Assembly: GCA_036250195.1 (NCBI GenBank)
Contig: JAVHZZ010000008.1
Coordinates: 15,030,434-15,094,433 of the forward strand
DNA from: Mixophyes australis
Taxonomy: Eukaryota > Chordata > Amphibia > Anura > Limnodynastidae
Reading direction: 5' to 3'
Length of the DNA stretch: 64,000 bases
Shown here: positions 47,478 to 58,749 of the stretch, in pieces
Layout: each line of letters starts with the position of its first letter
Position numbering within the stretch: the first letter of the stretch is position 1
Notes under the pieces: generated by a model
What the model saw: only the letters and a program-made list of their open reading frames with translations
Told to the model about the DNA's origin: nothing
The model's database searches: none
Program-made: the position numbers and the translations under genes

Positions 47478-48300
47478 TATATACTAAGAATCGAGTTTGG
47501 TGGCGGTTTGAAACTGCCACACATCGCCCACGGTTTAGTGGTCCAAACGGCCATCAAAACCCATATCCAACAGACAGGACAGGACAGTTTTAATACCTGC
47601 TTCAGAATGGCTGGCTTGCTCAAACGTGCTGATTGAACTATTTTGCCATTGAGGATATAAGAGGAAGCACCATTGACATTTAAATTATTTGGGCAATCAT
47701 TATGTATTGATTAAGGGGCAAAATTTAATATTAACTTATGAGGATTGAAAAAAATGTAATTATATTAAAGGGATAAATTTATTTAATTATTATATTATTC
47801 GGGCAATATGTAATGACAAATTGTGCAACATAAATAATTATATCCACCATTAACAATCAGCTGATAATATATATTCACATTTCCCACATAATATAATGCT
47901 ATAATAGTGTCCGCTTAAAAAAATATGAAACAAAAAAATTCCCTCATAATTTAATATTAAATTAATTTTGCCCAAATAATTTAAATATCAATGGTTCTTC
48001 CTGTTATGTTCTGAATGGCACAATAGCTCAAACAGCAGCAGTTTGATCAACCTCACCTCTCACAACCACCTCTTTCATTTTGGCCGTTTGGATGGCGGTT
48101 TTGCGGCGGTTTTGAAAACCCTGGCTTAGTAAATCCGGCTGTTTGTATGTTCATCATTGTTGAAATCGGGAATGGCGAGTTGTAAAGTGGTGGTTTTAAA
48201 AAAAAATGGCGGTTTGGGCTTTAGTAAAAAGAATAGTAAAAAATAGTCAAAAAGCGGTGGTTTGAGCAAACCGTCCTTTAGTAAATCTAGTCCTTAGATT
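47478..48300. mobile_element. Large imperfect fold-back element, about 0.8 kb
   Basis: The left half has tgctcaaacgtgctgatt (47,610) through aggaagcaccattgacattt and gggcaaaatttaatattaac. The right half carries the inverses ttaatattaaattaattttgccc, aaatatcaatggttcttcct and aatagctcaaacagcagcag (47,950-48,045). The outer parts (gtggcggtttgaaac left, gatggcggttttgcggcggt right) also match as inverses. Ends near a 'tttagtaaatc' word at the right. No coding capacity seen. Confidence 0.65.
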
Positions 48301-48926
48301 GCGTAAATTACTGCGACAGTCATTATGACACTCCAGGATTGGCGACAGAGAAAGGATCTCCTTAAACATAGATGCTGAGAGATAATGCAGATCCGCAATG
48401 GGTGGGGACAGGGTAGGGTACCAGGGCAAACACAGGATTTCTATAAGGGGGTCCAAAATGCTTGACGTCAGAAAAAAATCAAACAAAAAAAACCCAAATA
48501 ACACTTTCTGCAATAATTATAAAATTAGAAAAGTACAATGTATAGGAATATAATAACAAATCTTGAATAGAAAATAATGAGACAAAATTCAACCTGTAGA
48601 TTAAAAAAACACATAAATAATAAATTCCTTTAAATAAATGATTCTTGACCATCTTACCAAAATAATATATATGTAACACCTTGTAAAGTAATATAGCAAA
48701 ATGAAAACTAATCTCCCACTCACATCCTTTTAAAAAATCATTCCAATTAGTGTCACACTTACTCACCTAGTGCTTCTCATCATTGTCAGCAGCTTAGAAA
48801 TTGCATAATACCACAAGTAACTTACTTTTAAAGAATCTTTCTTTTCCCTAAACTCACAGAAAAACTAGAGCCAAAAGTGAAAATAATCACTGCAGCCATT
48901 ATGTTGAAGCCAAAGTTCATTAAAAC
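48301..48926. other. No feature recognised
   Basis: AT-rich flank left of hAT element 2. Confidence 0.4.
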
Positions 48927-49172
48927 TAGAGATGGGCGGGCTCGGTTCCCCGAGAACCGAACCTGCCCAAACTTGAGGTTCCCGAGTACCAAGCCGAGTA
49001 GGCTCGGTACTCTGGCGCCAATTCGGTTTAGAAAACTAGGCAAAACGTCATTGTGACATCGTTGGATCTCGGAGCTTAGTTCTCACGATGTTTGAAATCC
49101 ATAAATAGCCGCCTCCACAGTAATCCAGCGCCATTTGACAGAGGGAGATAGAAGGGTTAGGTCGCAGGCAAC

Positions 49173-49220
49173 CAGGGCCATCTTAACAACATTATGGTCC
49201 CCCGGGCAGGGCACCAGGGC

Positions 49221-49304
<84 letters not shown>

Positions 49305-49545
49305 ATATATATATATATATATATATATATATGGATATATATGTATAGAGATACAGATATAGATATAGATATATACAGATAGAGATAGATAGATGTACTT
49401 GCTCAGTGACCCTTGAAGGTTTTTTTTGCAGGGTTTTTTTTTTGCAGGATTATTAATTCTGATTAGGAACCCTGCCCATGGGGCCCCCTTGCCCATGGGG
49501 CCCCCGGGCACCTGCCCATCGTGCCCAATGTAAAAGATGGCCCTG
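49173..49545. mobile_element. hAT MITE nested in hAT element 2, perfect 8-bp duplication
   Basis: Termini cagggccatctt and aagatggccctg are exact inverses. Perfect 8-bp target duplication caggcaac (49,165-49,172 and 49,546-49,553). The interior has complementary gcagggcaccagggcccc and ggggcccccgggcacctgcc parts around an expanded (TA)n microsatellite. It inserted after element 2 formed, so it is younger than element 2. Confidence 0.95.
49224..49345. repeat. (TA)n microsatellite
   Basis: About 39 uninterrupted TA units (49,224-49,302), then interrupted TA with gg and ga/gata variants. Cruciform-prone; possible assembly length error. Confidence 0.95.
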
Positions 49546-49892
49546 CAGGCAACATTAGAGCAGGGAGAGAGCAATTCATTTAGCAATTCTTATAGCAATT
49601 TTTCTAGCACTTGTTATAGCACTTCTTACAGCAGGAAGAGAGGAGGATAGAGGAGGCATTTTTGCAAACATAAACAAATGTTTGGGGGTCATATTCCCTC
49701 CTGCAGATACTATTTTTGGCCTGCAGAAATAGTAATATACCAGCAGTATATTTTTTTAAATTTGCACTACAAGTGCTTGGGGTGTGACATATTACCCACT
49801 TCAAATAAATCTATTTTCTGGTGCTGAAATTATTACATACCAGCATTATATATTTCACATTTTGCACTACAAGTGTTTTGGGGTCTCCCATA

Positions 49893-50170
49893 TTATGTCA
49901 TTTCTGATAACGCCAACAATATAGTGCGAGCATTACAGCTGGGTGAATTCCATCACAATCCCTGTTTTGCTCACACATTAAACTTGGTGGTGCAGAGCTT
50001 CCTAAAAAAGCACTGTGAGGTGCAGGAGATGCTTTCGATGGCCCGTAAAATTTCGAGACATTTCCGGCATTCTGCCACAGCATGTAGGAGATTGCAGCAG
50101 CTCCAAGAACAATTTAACTTGCCCTGCCACCAACTTAAGCAAGAGGTGTTAACAAGGTGGAATTCTTATC
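49893..50170 (+). pseudogene. hAT transposase core fragment (element 2)
   Basis: Open frame reading VISDNANNIVRALQLGEFHH, FAHTLNLVVQSFLKKHCEVQ, MARKISRHFRHSATACRRLQ and LKQEVLTRWNSY: the central hAT domain of Ac/ZBED-type transposases, with the catalytic DNA.N block, the CFAHTLNL motif and the RWNS block. It is fused in front to non-coding sequence by deletion, and after TRWNS to the right subterminal region, so the BED finger, first catalytic block and C-terminal dimerisation domain are missing. The frame is intact over about 95 codons, so this copy is younger than that in element 1. Confidence 0.85.
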
Positions 50171-50725
50171 CAAGAAACAGGTGGAGAACTAAATTAGGTT
50201 ATTTTAGACCAAAAAAATTGTATTTTTAAAACAAATTGCAGACCAAAACCAAACAAAACCAAAACCAAAACACGCAAAGGCGGTTTTGCCAAAACCAAAA
50301 CACGAAGTTAATCTAGATCCAAAACCAAAACCAAAACACGGGGGTCATTGACCATCTCTAATTTAAATGCATCCTCATTCAACGCTGATAAGGACACTGC
50401 TACAGAAAATCAAGGTTTCCAGTAACCTGAAATTATTATAAAAGAGAGGAGTTATAAGAGTTATAAAGATGGGGGAATTGTTATATTTACCAATACAGGT
50501 TACCATGAGGAATGCTTGAAAACGTTTTAAGACATTTTTTTCCCAAACAGAATTTGACTGCTTACCCAGAATTCCAGGGTTCCACCAGGTGCCAAAAATG
50601 CATAAACATTTTGAACCCTCCCCTCCTTCCTCAGGAAGACCAATACTATCTGGGGTACAGTCATTTTACTGCACTGTCACACAAATATCTGGACTCATTT
50701 TTACAACCAATAGCACACACTCTAG

Positions 50726-50918
50726 CAGGGTTTCCCAAACCCAGTCCTCAGGGCTCCCCAACAGTGCAGGTTTTCCGGATCTCATGTGACATAATTAGGA
50801 CCACCTGTGGATCTGTTACAATGTGTCAGTCAGTAATGAATACACCTGTGCTCCAACAAGGAGATATGGAAAACCTGCACTGTTAGGGTGCCCTGAGGAC
50901 TGGGTTTGGGAAACCCTG
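50726..50918. mobile_element. hAT MITE inside the PLE reverse transcriptase
   Basis: Termini cagggtttcccaaacccagt and actgggtttgggaaaccctg are exact inverses. Inner words agtgcaggttttcc and ggaaaacctgcact also pair. Flanks cactctag and gactctat match at 6 of 8 positions. It inserted into PLE coding sequence. Confidence 0.9.
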
Positions 50919-51499
50919 GACTCTATAGTATTATACCAAATACTCTACTGCCATTAATAGAGCATTTGCATCCATTAATTGGAATCACATTATATTCTGG
51001 TCACTTTCTGCATTAAATCACTTGCAACTTTTCAGATTCATTGACCATGAACAATGCATCAAAGCGTAGTTTTTAGAACTGACTAATCTCCCTGAGACTC
51101 ACAGGGATTTTGTTACTTGGAATGGAAGCAAGAAAGATCTAATTATTTTTGTTAACTCTTTTGCATTTTAACCTAATTTTTACCCACACAGACATTGGTT
51201 GTATTCCTTGATCTTATGATTGAAGTGGTACCACTTCAAGAGAGTTGACTCCAATACCTACCTACCAAAAAGTTGTTTCATATCATAGGCACATAAGGTA
51301 CCTCCGGTGGGCCAGCTTTAAGTGGGCGCAAGTGGGCCAAAACTTAACCTCAGAGTATGCAATACTAACTCCCACCCAACGTTAAAGTAAAGATTAATAA
51401 AATTGACTGGAAATCATTGTTGGAGATAAATCCAAAAATCGAATGCATATTTAATTCTGAATGTTATATCCAATTATAACAAGGATGATAAAAAAAATA

Positions 51500-51955
51500 C
51501 AATCCCTGATCAGTGATTGTAGATTTGTAAGGCACCACAGTGCTCCGCAGCGCCATACAGTAGGGGAAATAGGACACACATAAAACAGGGACATACAAGG
51601 TAGACAAAAAAAATGCAGACATGAAAACAAATGGTATGGAGGACCCTGCTCATTACAGAGCTTACATTCTAAGTGGAGGAGGGCTAAGCTGAAACAAGAG
51701 GAGTGTGGCTCAGAGTGGAGATTGGGACAGTTGTGAGGGTGCATTAGTGTGAGTAATATCATCAGGGATACGGTCACCTCTAAATAAGAGAGGGGATTTC
51801 TGAGAGCATCTAAAGATTTGAACTCTGTGGGAAAGTCTAATCGGGTGTAGTAGAGAATCCCACAAGTGGGAAAGCGGGAGGGAGAGACCATTATTAGAGG
51901 GACGTGAGGCGCAGGAATTGATAAATGCAGGATTCTACAAACAGACCCAGAGTCG
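51500..51955. repeat. L2-like repeat fragment inserted in the PLE
   Basis: Contains aaggcaccacagtgctccgc, ggaccctgctcattacagag (then cttacattctaagtggagg) and gagagaccattattagaggg, wording of the L2-tailed repeats elsewhere in the window. PLE coding resumes after it at about 51,957. The minus-strand frame across it is not considered a gene. Confidence 0.55.
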
Positions 51956-52654
51956 GAGAAAATTAAATTGCTATATACTAGGCCCTCTAGCCTAAAAAAA
52001 CAATTAGCTCCTGTTTCCCCTGGAATACGATCCAAATTCGGACCTGATAAATGGTCTATTTACACTAAATGTAAAATGTGCATTTATGTGAAACATGAGG
52101 ATATTAATGTTGATTCTCATAATGCCAGTCTCCTTTATTCTATTTAGGGCACTATTTTTCACCAAACCTCATATGTTATATATCTTTGAACATCAAAAAC
52201 ACATAATAAATAAAGACAACACATATGCTTTAAATAGACGTTTCTCTGGAGCCCACAATACTGACCCCTCTTCCATGAAGATTTTGGGCCATGAGACTAA
52301 CCCCAATATTGACATAGATTAGACCTGTTACAGAAACGAGAGCAACTAGATTTATTCTTAAAACACTTTTGGAACTGTGGTGTTTAATGATGACTTTTTA
52401 GATATAATTAAAACATTTTATATATGTTTTTAACATGGATTATTTTATTAATAATATTGAAGTCGTTCATTTTTATATCTTTTATGCCTTGCTTTTAATT
52501 TAATTTCTTGGATTTTGTTGCAGTTTATTACTATTAGAGGATATCAACAAATGACACAAGATTCTTTACTATGTGATAATTGTTTCAATTGTGTCTCGAG
52601 GAGAGTTCCTACGTAAAGCACCAGCTGCTTAGTACCGTTAGCCGAGTCTCCACA

Positions 52655-52690
52655 TTGGTTGTAGAAGGATTAATCTGAAACGCGTAGCAG
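52655..52690 (+). ncRNA. Degraded hammerhead-like tail motif downstream of the PLE
   Basis: ctgaaacgcgtagcag at 52,675 shares the exact aaacgcgta string with the tandem motifs at 24.6 kb, and gat-ta-atc can form a short stem II. The ctgatga box is reduced to ttgtaga. It lies about 290 bp after the last PLE codon, where a Penelope terminal repeat with a hammerhead would be expected. Probably inactive. Confidence 0.35.
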
Positions 52691-53774
52691 AGGAGGAAAC
52701 AAGGTTCTTAACAGATAATTCTTCGATCCATTAATATGGCTTTTCTTATTCAACTGGCCTAAGTATGACTACTATATTGATAAATATGTTAAAGATACAC
52801 TTGGTATATTAAGTGCTTTCTCTATTTTCAAAACTCTCCATTGCTATATACAAATGCATAAGCAAAAAAATATAATTCCCTGTAGGTTTTGACAATGCTC
52901 TTAACTAACCAACAAGGGGATATAGCCGTACCAGGACACTAGCCACTTAAAAGTTACTAGCTACTGTGAGCATGTAAGACTCCATTCTTTTTATGCCACC
53001 TCCCACCATCAACTTACCGGGGACCCATTGAGAAGAGACAAATATCCTTAAAACCTGTAACCAATATCTTGAAATTTACAGCTTTGCCAACAACCCACCA
53101 GATTAGTCGGAATTGAAATCCTAACTGCTTATACTGCTCCACTATTGTCAGTCTGATGCCAGATACTGAAAGGCACAATTTCTGACCAAAGAAGTTTGAG
53201 ACCTGGACACAAATGTAAAAAATCCAGTTTAATATATTTTACAAGATTTCTCATGCGCTAAATCCCTATATCATTGTTGACCCTTTATGGATATATAGAT
53301 TGAATGGAAGGCTGCACAATCCAACCATTTCTTCCATCTTGGCAATGACCTGACCCCAGGTCACCTGAAGCCCATCTGTTTAGGATAGGGCCACACAATC
53401 TTCCATCTTCCATCTGCCACATTTTTGCTTTCTCTTTGGCCCAAAACCCAAATAATGCTCTTGTGGACACCTGTAATTCAAACTTGCAACTTATAAAACA
53501 AGAATGCAATCAGTTTTCAACTAATTGGGCCTAATACAATTTTAGCATTAAACTGCTATTAAGATTCTCAATTTCATCAACGGACAATTGGCAATCCTGA
53601 TGCACAGGATTAATATTTATAACGAAGATTTTTATTTTTGTATCCATACCCTCAGTTTTCTGCTCTTAAAAGGAACAATAAAACTAGTAGAAACCCACAT
53701 AAAACCTGAAACATAATAGCACAACCTTGAGAATTAGGAGGAGGGGGTCCCACACAAAGGAAATTATACTGGGA
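52691..53774. other. No gene seen
   Basis: AT-rich. The upstream part is probably PLE 3' sequence. The left portion of a DIRS-like element could extend here, but no motif supports it. Confidence 0.35.
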
Positions 53775-54530
53775 ATATTCAATGAAAGTGCTAAATGTGC
53801 GAACTGCACACAGAATATGGGTTGTGCCATCGGTATTATTATTATCATTACCATTTATTTATATAGCGCCACTAATTCCACAGTGCTGTACAGAGAACTC
53901 ACTCACATCAGTCCCTGCCTCATTGGAGCTTACAGTCTAAATTCCCACACACACACACACAGACTAGGGTCAATTTGTTAGCAGCCAATTAACCTACCAG
54001 TATGTTTTTGGAGTGTGGGAGGAAACCGAAGCACCCGGAGGAAACCCACGCACACACGGGGAGACCATACAAACTCCACACAGATAAGGCCATGGTCGGG
54101 AATTGAACTCATGACCCCAGCGCTGTTAGGCAGAAGTACTAACCACTGAGCAACCGTGCTGCCCTATTGTGTAGGCACCTACAGACATTAAATTGGCCCT
54201 CAATCTTACAACCAAAGAGAACCAAGCATTCTAGGAGCACTGGAACAAGCTGGAAAGCTGATTTGACATCTGATTTCGCCATAAGGATACCCCTTCCTGT
54301 CATCTGGACCAACCAAATAGCCTCATCACAGGATGTATAGGAAACTAGGTTCAGGTCTCTAGCAATATCATCATTAATGGAGGATCCTCTCTGGAATGAC
54401 CAGTTCTGATTCAAATTAAATTCTTTGGAACAAAACCAAAAGGAAAGTTAATCAAACACAGAGAAACAGAGGATGGAGGGTGAGTAAACTTTCCAGCTGA
54501 GCTCATAATTGTGGAGCAACTATCCCCCAT
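53775..54530 (-). pseudogene. DIRS-like reverse transcriptase fragment, split by a SINE
   Basis: Minus strand. AGKFTHPPSS and FPFGFVPK (about 54,430-54,510), then NWSFQRGSSINDDIARDLNL and DEAIWLVQMTGRGILMAKSD, followed by VKSAFQLVPV and FNVCRCL (54,166-54,410). The order SP.G.VPK, SiND, lMaK.DiksAF..lPV, CLPMG is that of DIRS1-like (tyrosine-recombinase) retrotransposon reverse transcriptases. Right after CL the frame enters a SINE. Beyond it at 53,833 the strand resumes with an atgg and a C..F pattern consistent with the rest of CLPMG...SC..F. Only the N-terminal half of the RT is left; no catalytic DD box, RNase H or recombinase is seen. Confidence 0.72.
53834..54164 (-). repeat. tRNA-headed SINE (copy 8) inserted in the DIRS-like RT
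   Basis: Full-length minus-strand copy: (atta/atc)n and tttatatagcgccactaatt at the left, head gggcagcacggttgctcagt ending at 54,164. A short (AC)n lies at 53,945-53,961. Direct flanks show no long target duplication. Confidence 0.9.
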
Positions 54531-57500
54531 TGCTTTTAAGTCTGCCACTACTCCTTTAATTTTTGCTAACCCCCACAGCTTGCCCAGTCATGCACCCCTT
54601 GGATAATGTGGCTTATTAATACTTCGTCACATGATGTAGAGTGTGCTGAGTGGAGTAATCAGGTGTTTTTGTGGATGACTCAACTACAACTTAATTATAG
54701 AAATTCTTCTTTAAACCGGAGAACACTGGATGCTGGTCAGGTCTGCGTAGTGTGTTCTGTTTTACAGCTATTACAAAACAGACATGAGACACATACTGTA
54801 TGTGTCATTTTAAAGGTCTATGTAGCACGCTCTGCCAAACGAACCAGCCCAACACAAACACAGATAAATTGCATCACTAAACTTTGGTATTAGTCAAGGA
54901 GCCCAAAAGTGGCTGTAACAACACATCTGGAAAGGACTACGGGAAATGTCCCAATTTATTACAATGCATAACTTGTTCACCGTTACTTGTGCGGGTGTTT
55001 GAGTTACTGAAAAATATGCATCAATTTTATGGGCTGTAGTGCTTTTCCATTAAATAAAAAGCTTCTCAGCCAAATCATAGTTGTTAAATTTCTAGGGGGT
55101 TTTTAAAGAAAAAAAATAGCACGTAAAATATGTTGCAGTATTGAAACAAAAAAGTAATTTTAGAGGTTACAATGGCAACTGTCACTCAATAGGCATCTTT
55201 TACTAGAAATGTAATGTTAACAATGTTGTAACTACTCAATGGATAAAACACAAACTATTTATTTTAGTTCCCTAATAAAAGATAATGCGCAAAGTTCTTA
55301 GGTACAGCATTAATCCAATCCAATGGGTTCTCCAAAGGCTTTAGTTGCCCAGTGTTGCAATCCTCTCTCCTACTACCGCTTCCGTCATTCAAACAGTAAG
55401 TGATGTCACCGATCTGTCCCCAGTGCACTCTACATGTAGGAGAACGGGGGGAAATGACAAGGGAGGGGCACCTAGAACTCTGCTGTTAGTTTTAAAATAT
55501 ATTAAAATAATTCAGTGAATGTTAGAATACTAACATTCCACTGCAGCTCGGGTAAATGTTATAGTCTAGAAGAATATTATCTCCTCACCACTCCATTGTC
55601 ACATCTTGGGATTGGATACAGGTGAAAGAAAACTTGAATTTCAGTCAGTTAAGCTTCTGTGACATCACTGGTCCTATCTCTGCTGTTTGCTTGAATTCAA
55701 CAATACACATAGGGGCTGATGGAGAGTTGGACTGAAAATGGGAGAAAGTTACCCTAAATCTCAACACATCTTGAGACACTTCAGCAGCATATCTGCCTGG
55801 TTTATGACAAGTCATCATCATCAGTGTGTATTTGGACTTCCCCTATACCAAGTGCAAAAGACACACCTTCTAATAGGCATATATGTGTTTCTGCAGGTCT
55901 GCATGAGCCGCATTAACTGTACTTGGCCAATGCTAGGGCTTCCCTTCCCTCCCCCATCTGGCCTCTCTAGGCACAGGAGGGCGTAAGTGCCGTAACTGTG
56001 CTAGTCTGGTTGCGCCCACTTTGTGGCCATGCACATGCGCTAGGCAAACTGGGGTACATCCAACTCCGCATCAGCCAATAGTGCATTTCAGCAAAGCAAG
56101 CCTCACATTCTACCTGCTCTCCTAAAACACCTCCCTCCTAACATGGAATTATTATTATTATTATTATTATAATTAATTATAATACTACTACTAATAATAA
56201 TAATAGTAATAATATGTTCTCACTCCTCATGGAGAACGGATCTCGCTCCCCATTGGTATGGCAATCCAAGGTTGTTTTAAGTTAATGGGGTTTAGGGGTG
56301 TCTTAGTGATTCTTTAGTGACCATGCCCACCTTGTGTTTGCACAAGGCGATAAAGCGGCGCAGGGCACTTCTCTTTATTCCCCAAAAAATATTGGACCCC
56401 AGCACTTTTCGAGAATTGGCCCAATGCTGACTAGTACTGGGCCTCTCCTGGTACCCCTGGCTGGTGGGTTCAAGTGTAATTAACTACCTGTGCCCCCATT
56501 GGTAATAAAATAAGTAGTCAACCGGATTAAAAAAAAATAAGTAGTATGCATGTAACACTATCCCAGAATGTGGGGAAAGCAACATTTTGATTGTAATAAC
56601 AATAATAGCGATAGGTTAGTGGTAATGCTAATAAGATTTCTTTGCCATTATCCCCAGGCCTTCAGCTCCTTAGGGTTGTGGGCCTATAGGCATGTTAAGA
56701 TTACCTAATCATGTATGTGGCTGGGAAGCAAAAGGATTCCAAGTTACATACATAAGGCCCATAAGACAATGAGCTTAGCTGTGCTCACTCCCATAAATAA
56801 GCAGATGCATAAACATGGTGACCTTTAGATTTATTCATGTTTAGGAGTAAGGAAAAAACAAACGTCTAGGACAATGGGTGGAAAGTAAAGACAACTGGGT
56901 GCAACAACCAATAGTGGGACACAGGTGCAGGTCTGACAATGAATTGTCATAGTTCAGATCAATATCTGGAGAATGAAGTCTTCAGTGTCAGGTGAATTGA
57001 TCACAAGCAGTAGGAGAGGACAATTGGTCCATGGTGACCCAGATCCAATGGAGCTTTCTCATCCTTGTTATAATCTTTTTACTGCAAATCTCACACTGTA
57101 TTAACTTTCAAAAAATCGTAATAAACAGTTAACAAATAAAAGTGCATCTTAACTTCGGGTGCAAACCATATTTTGTCCCCTAGTAGACGTTACTTCACAT
57201 CCTACGCCTAGGTGCCTTTATTTAATCAGAATCTCCCCCAAATTTTTTTTTAACTGCATAGAGAATTATGTGCATTTTGGCATCTTTTCCTTGGGTGTCA
57301 AAAATGTCCCGGCATTGACTAAAACCAGATCTCGCTTTGGATTGTTGTTGTGCAAGAAATCTCTATTTAGAACCTGCTCCCAGAACTCGTGTCCAGGCCC
57401 TGCCTTATTTGATTGTCATTTTTTCTAGCTCAGTTTCACATAATACAAAACACGTTACAAACTTTTCAGGACCCACCCGAGAAATGATCGGTGATTATTC

Positions 57501-58749
57501 TGCCCCTATCTAGTCTGGAGGCAGTTGTATTTTGCACCGTATAGGAAACAGATAGGCGGTCAAGTCACCAAATGTATTTGTTAACCACTTGTTATCTTCA
57601 GAAAGGCTTCATCCCTCTTTGTGAACAGTATCTCTCATGCCACCTGTAAACTTCACTATTTTCACAGACCAATAAAGAGCTGAGAGTGAGTAATTTCTAC
57701 CTTGTTAAACGTAATGTGCTGATAAATGAATATCACCATTTAAAGAAGACATTGTGTGATTTAGCTCATCCGCCCGTGATCCCAGGGCACGTTTAATGCA
57801 TTGAAGTGGATAATGGAAGAAAGGCAACAGGACTCGACGCTGTGTTATAACAATTATTACCAGGCATGCTTACTCTTCAGGAAGAAAGAGTTAACATGAC
57901 CAGATAGAACACATTGTACTTCGCATTTCCCCTTTCTCCATGTAACAGAGCTCTGTCTTCTTGCAGCATGCAGTACATGACAGTCTGTATCAATCTAATG
58001 TAACCAAAGGAGATTTATAAATCTAGTAAAAGAAACTCTGGCTAATCCCGCACTGCTCGAGAGGCAGACACTGAATGTAAGCCGGCTACTGATGCTGGGG
58101 AACGATTTATTCTGTTCTGTTAGGCTGTTACATAACTTTAGAACATCTTTAACTAAAGATCTGGGAACCTTGATTGTAAACAAGTGATGCATATATCGAA
58201 TTATAATCCAATAGGGGTTGGACACTTACTGTTCTGAAGACAATCGCTCAGAAGTCACATGAGGAACAATCCAAGTAGAATTTCCATAGTTATAATTCAA
58301 GGAGCACGGGACTGACGGCACTCAAAATTAAGAAAAACATTACCCCCAGGCCAGCTCTGTTTGCATCACTGTGGTAGAAACTCAATATAAAATTATATCC
58401 AGTTGATACCGGGTCCCCAGCCTTCTAGCCCAAAATGGATCCTGGAGTTCCCAACAGCTCTTGGAAGTGAAATATGGCGCTTGGTACAACGGGTGGGATT
58501 GACCCAAAGTCCGCCCATTCTGGGAGGAAGTGATGATCTCTTCTAAAAAAAATCACAGGAAACGAGGTATCAGATTGCCCAATTTTTTGGGTTTCTCGAC
58601 TAGATCAACAAACCCATTGCTTAATATAAGAAATCCCCATCGAAGCACCCAAACACTGCTACAATGGCTGTAATACCGGTCCACTGGAGATACCTCTCTC
58701 CACCATCCATAAAAGAGGGGTTCATGTGGCTAGATTAATATAGTAGTAT
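54531..58749. other. Long stretch without genes
   Basis: No coding motif on either strand. Only simple repeats (ATT)n/(AAT)n at about 56,148-56,215 and a G/C-mixed piece at 55,960-56,060 that resembles parts of 785-960. Frames of 80-95 codons have no recognisable domain. Confidence 0.4.
56148..56215. repeat. (ATT)n / (AAT)n microsatellite
   Basis: Imperfect trinucleotide array: attattatt turning into aataataat, seen directly. Confidence 0.9.

Larger units (their letters stand above)
48927..50360. mobile_element. hAT element 2 (1.4 kb, internally deleted)
   Basis: Left end tagagatgggcgggctcggt, right end gaccatctcta. The left about 600 bp match element 1 up to gtgttttggggtctcccata, where the sequence jumps into transposase coding. 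The right end has the 'caaaaccaaaaccaaaac' rich subterminal region shared with element 1. A hAT MITE (49,173-49,545) is nested inside. The right flank atttaaat (50,361-50,368) equals the flank at the left of element 1, not its own left flank (attaaaac). Confidence 0.82.
50361..52388 (+). pseudogene. Penelope-like element: reverse transcriptase plus GIY-YIG endonuclease relic
   Basis: Retrotransposon protein with RT then GIY-YIG domain, in several frames. Seen in order: GGIVIFTNTGYHEECLKTF (about 50,470-50,530); MPKMHKHFEPSPPSSGRPIL (about 50,589-50,650), the PK.HK...PGRPI block; FVTWNGSKKDLIIFVNSF (about 51,110-51,165); VVFLDLMI (about 51,200); VDSNTYLPKSCFIS (about 51,246-51,290); YTRPSSLKKQLAPVSPG (about 51,975-52,025); YTKCKMCIYV (about 52,055-52,085); IFEHQKHIINKDN and SGAHNTDPSSMKI (about 52,170-52,285), the end of the GIY-YIG domain; LQKREQLDLFLKHFW (about 52,330-52,375). 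Each matches the order of conserved Penelope-like blocks. Interrupted by a hAT MITE (50,726-50,918) and an L2-like repeat (about 51,500-51,955). The 5' part is cut at the hAT boundary. Confidence 0.8.

Noticed and set aside
51040..51072. Another hammerhead-like string (catgaac...aaagcgtag)
   Set aside because: It lies inside the PLE reverse transcriptase coding region and lacks the ctgatga and gaaa boxes.
51451..52035. Minus-strand frame of 194 codons
   Set aside because: It runs antisense across a PLE relic and an inserted L2-like repeat; no motif of its own.
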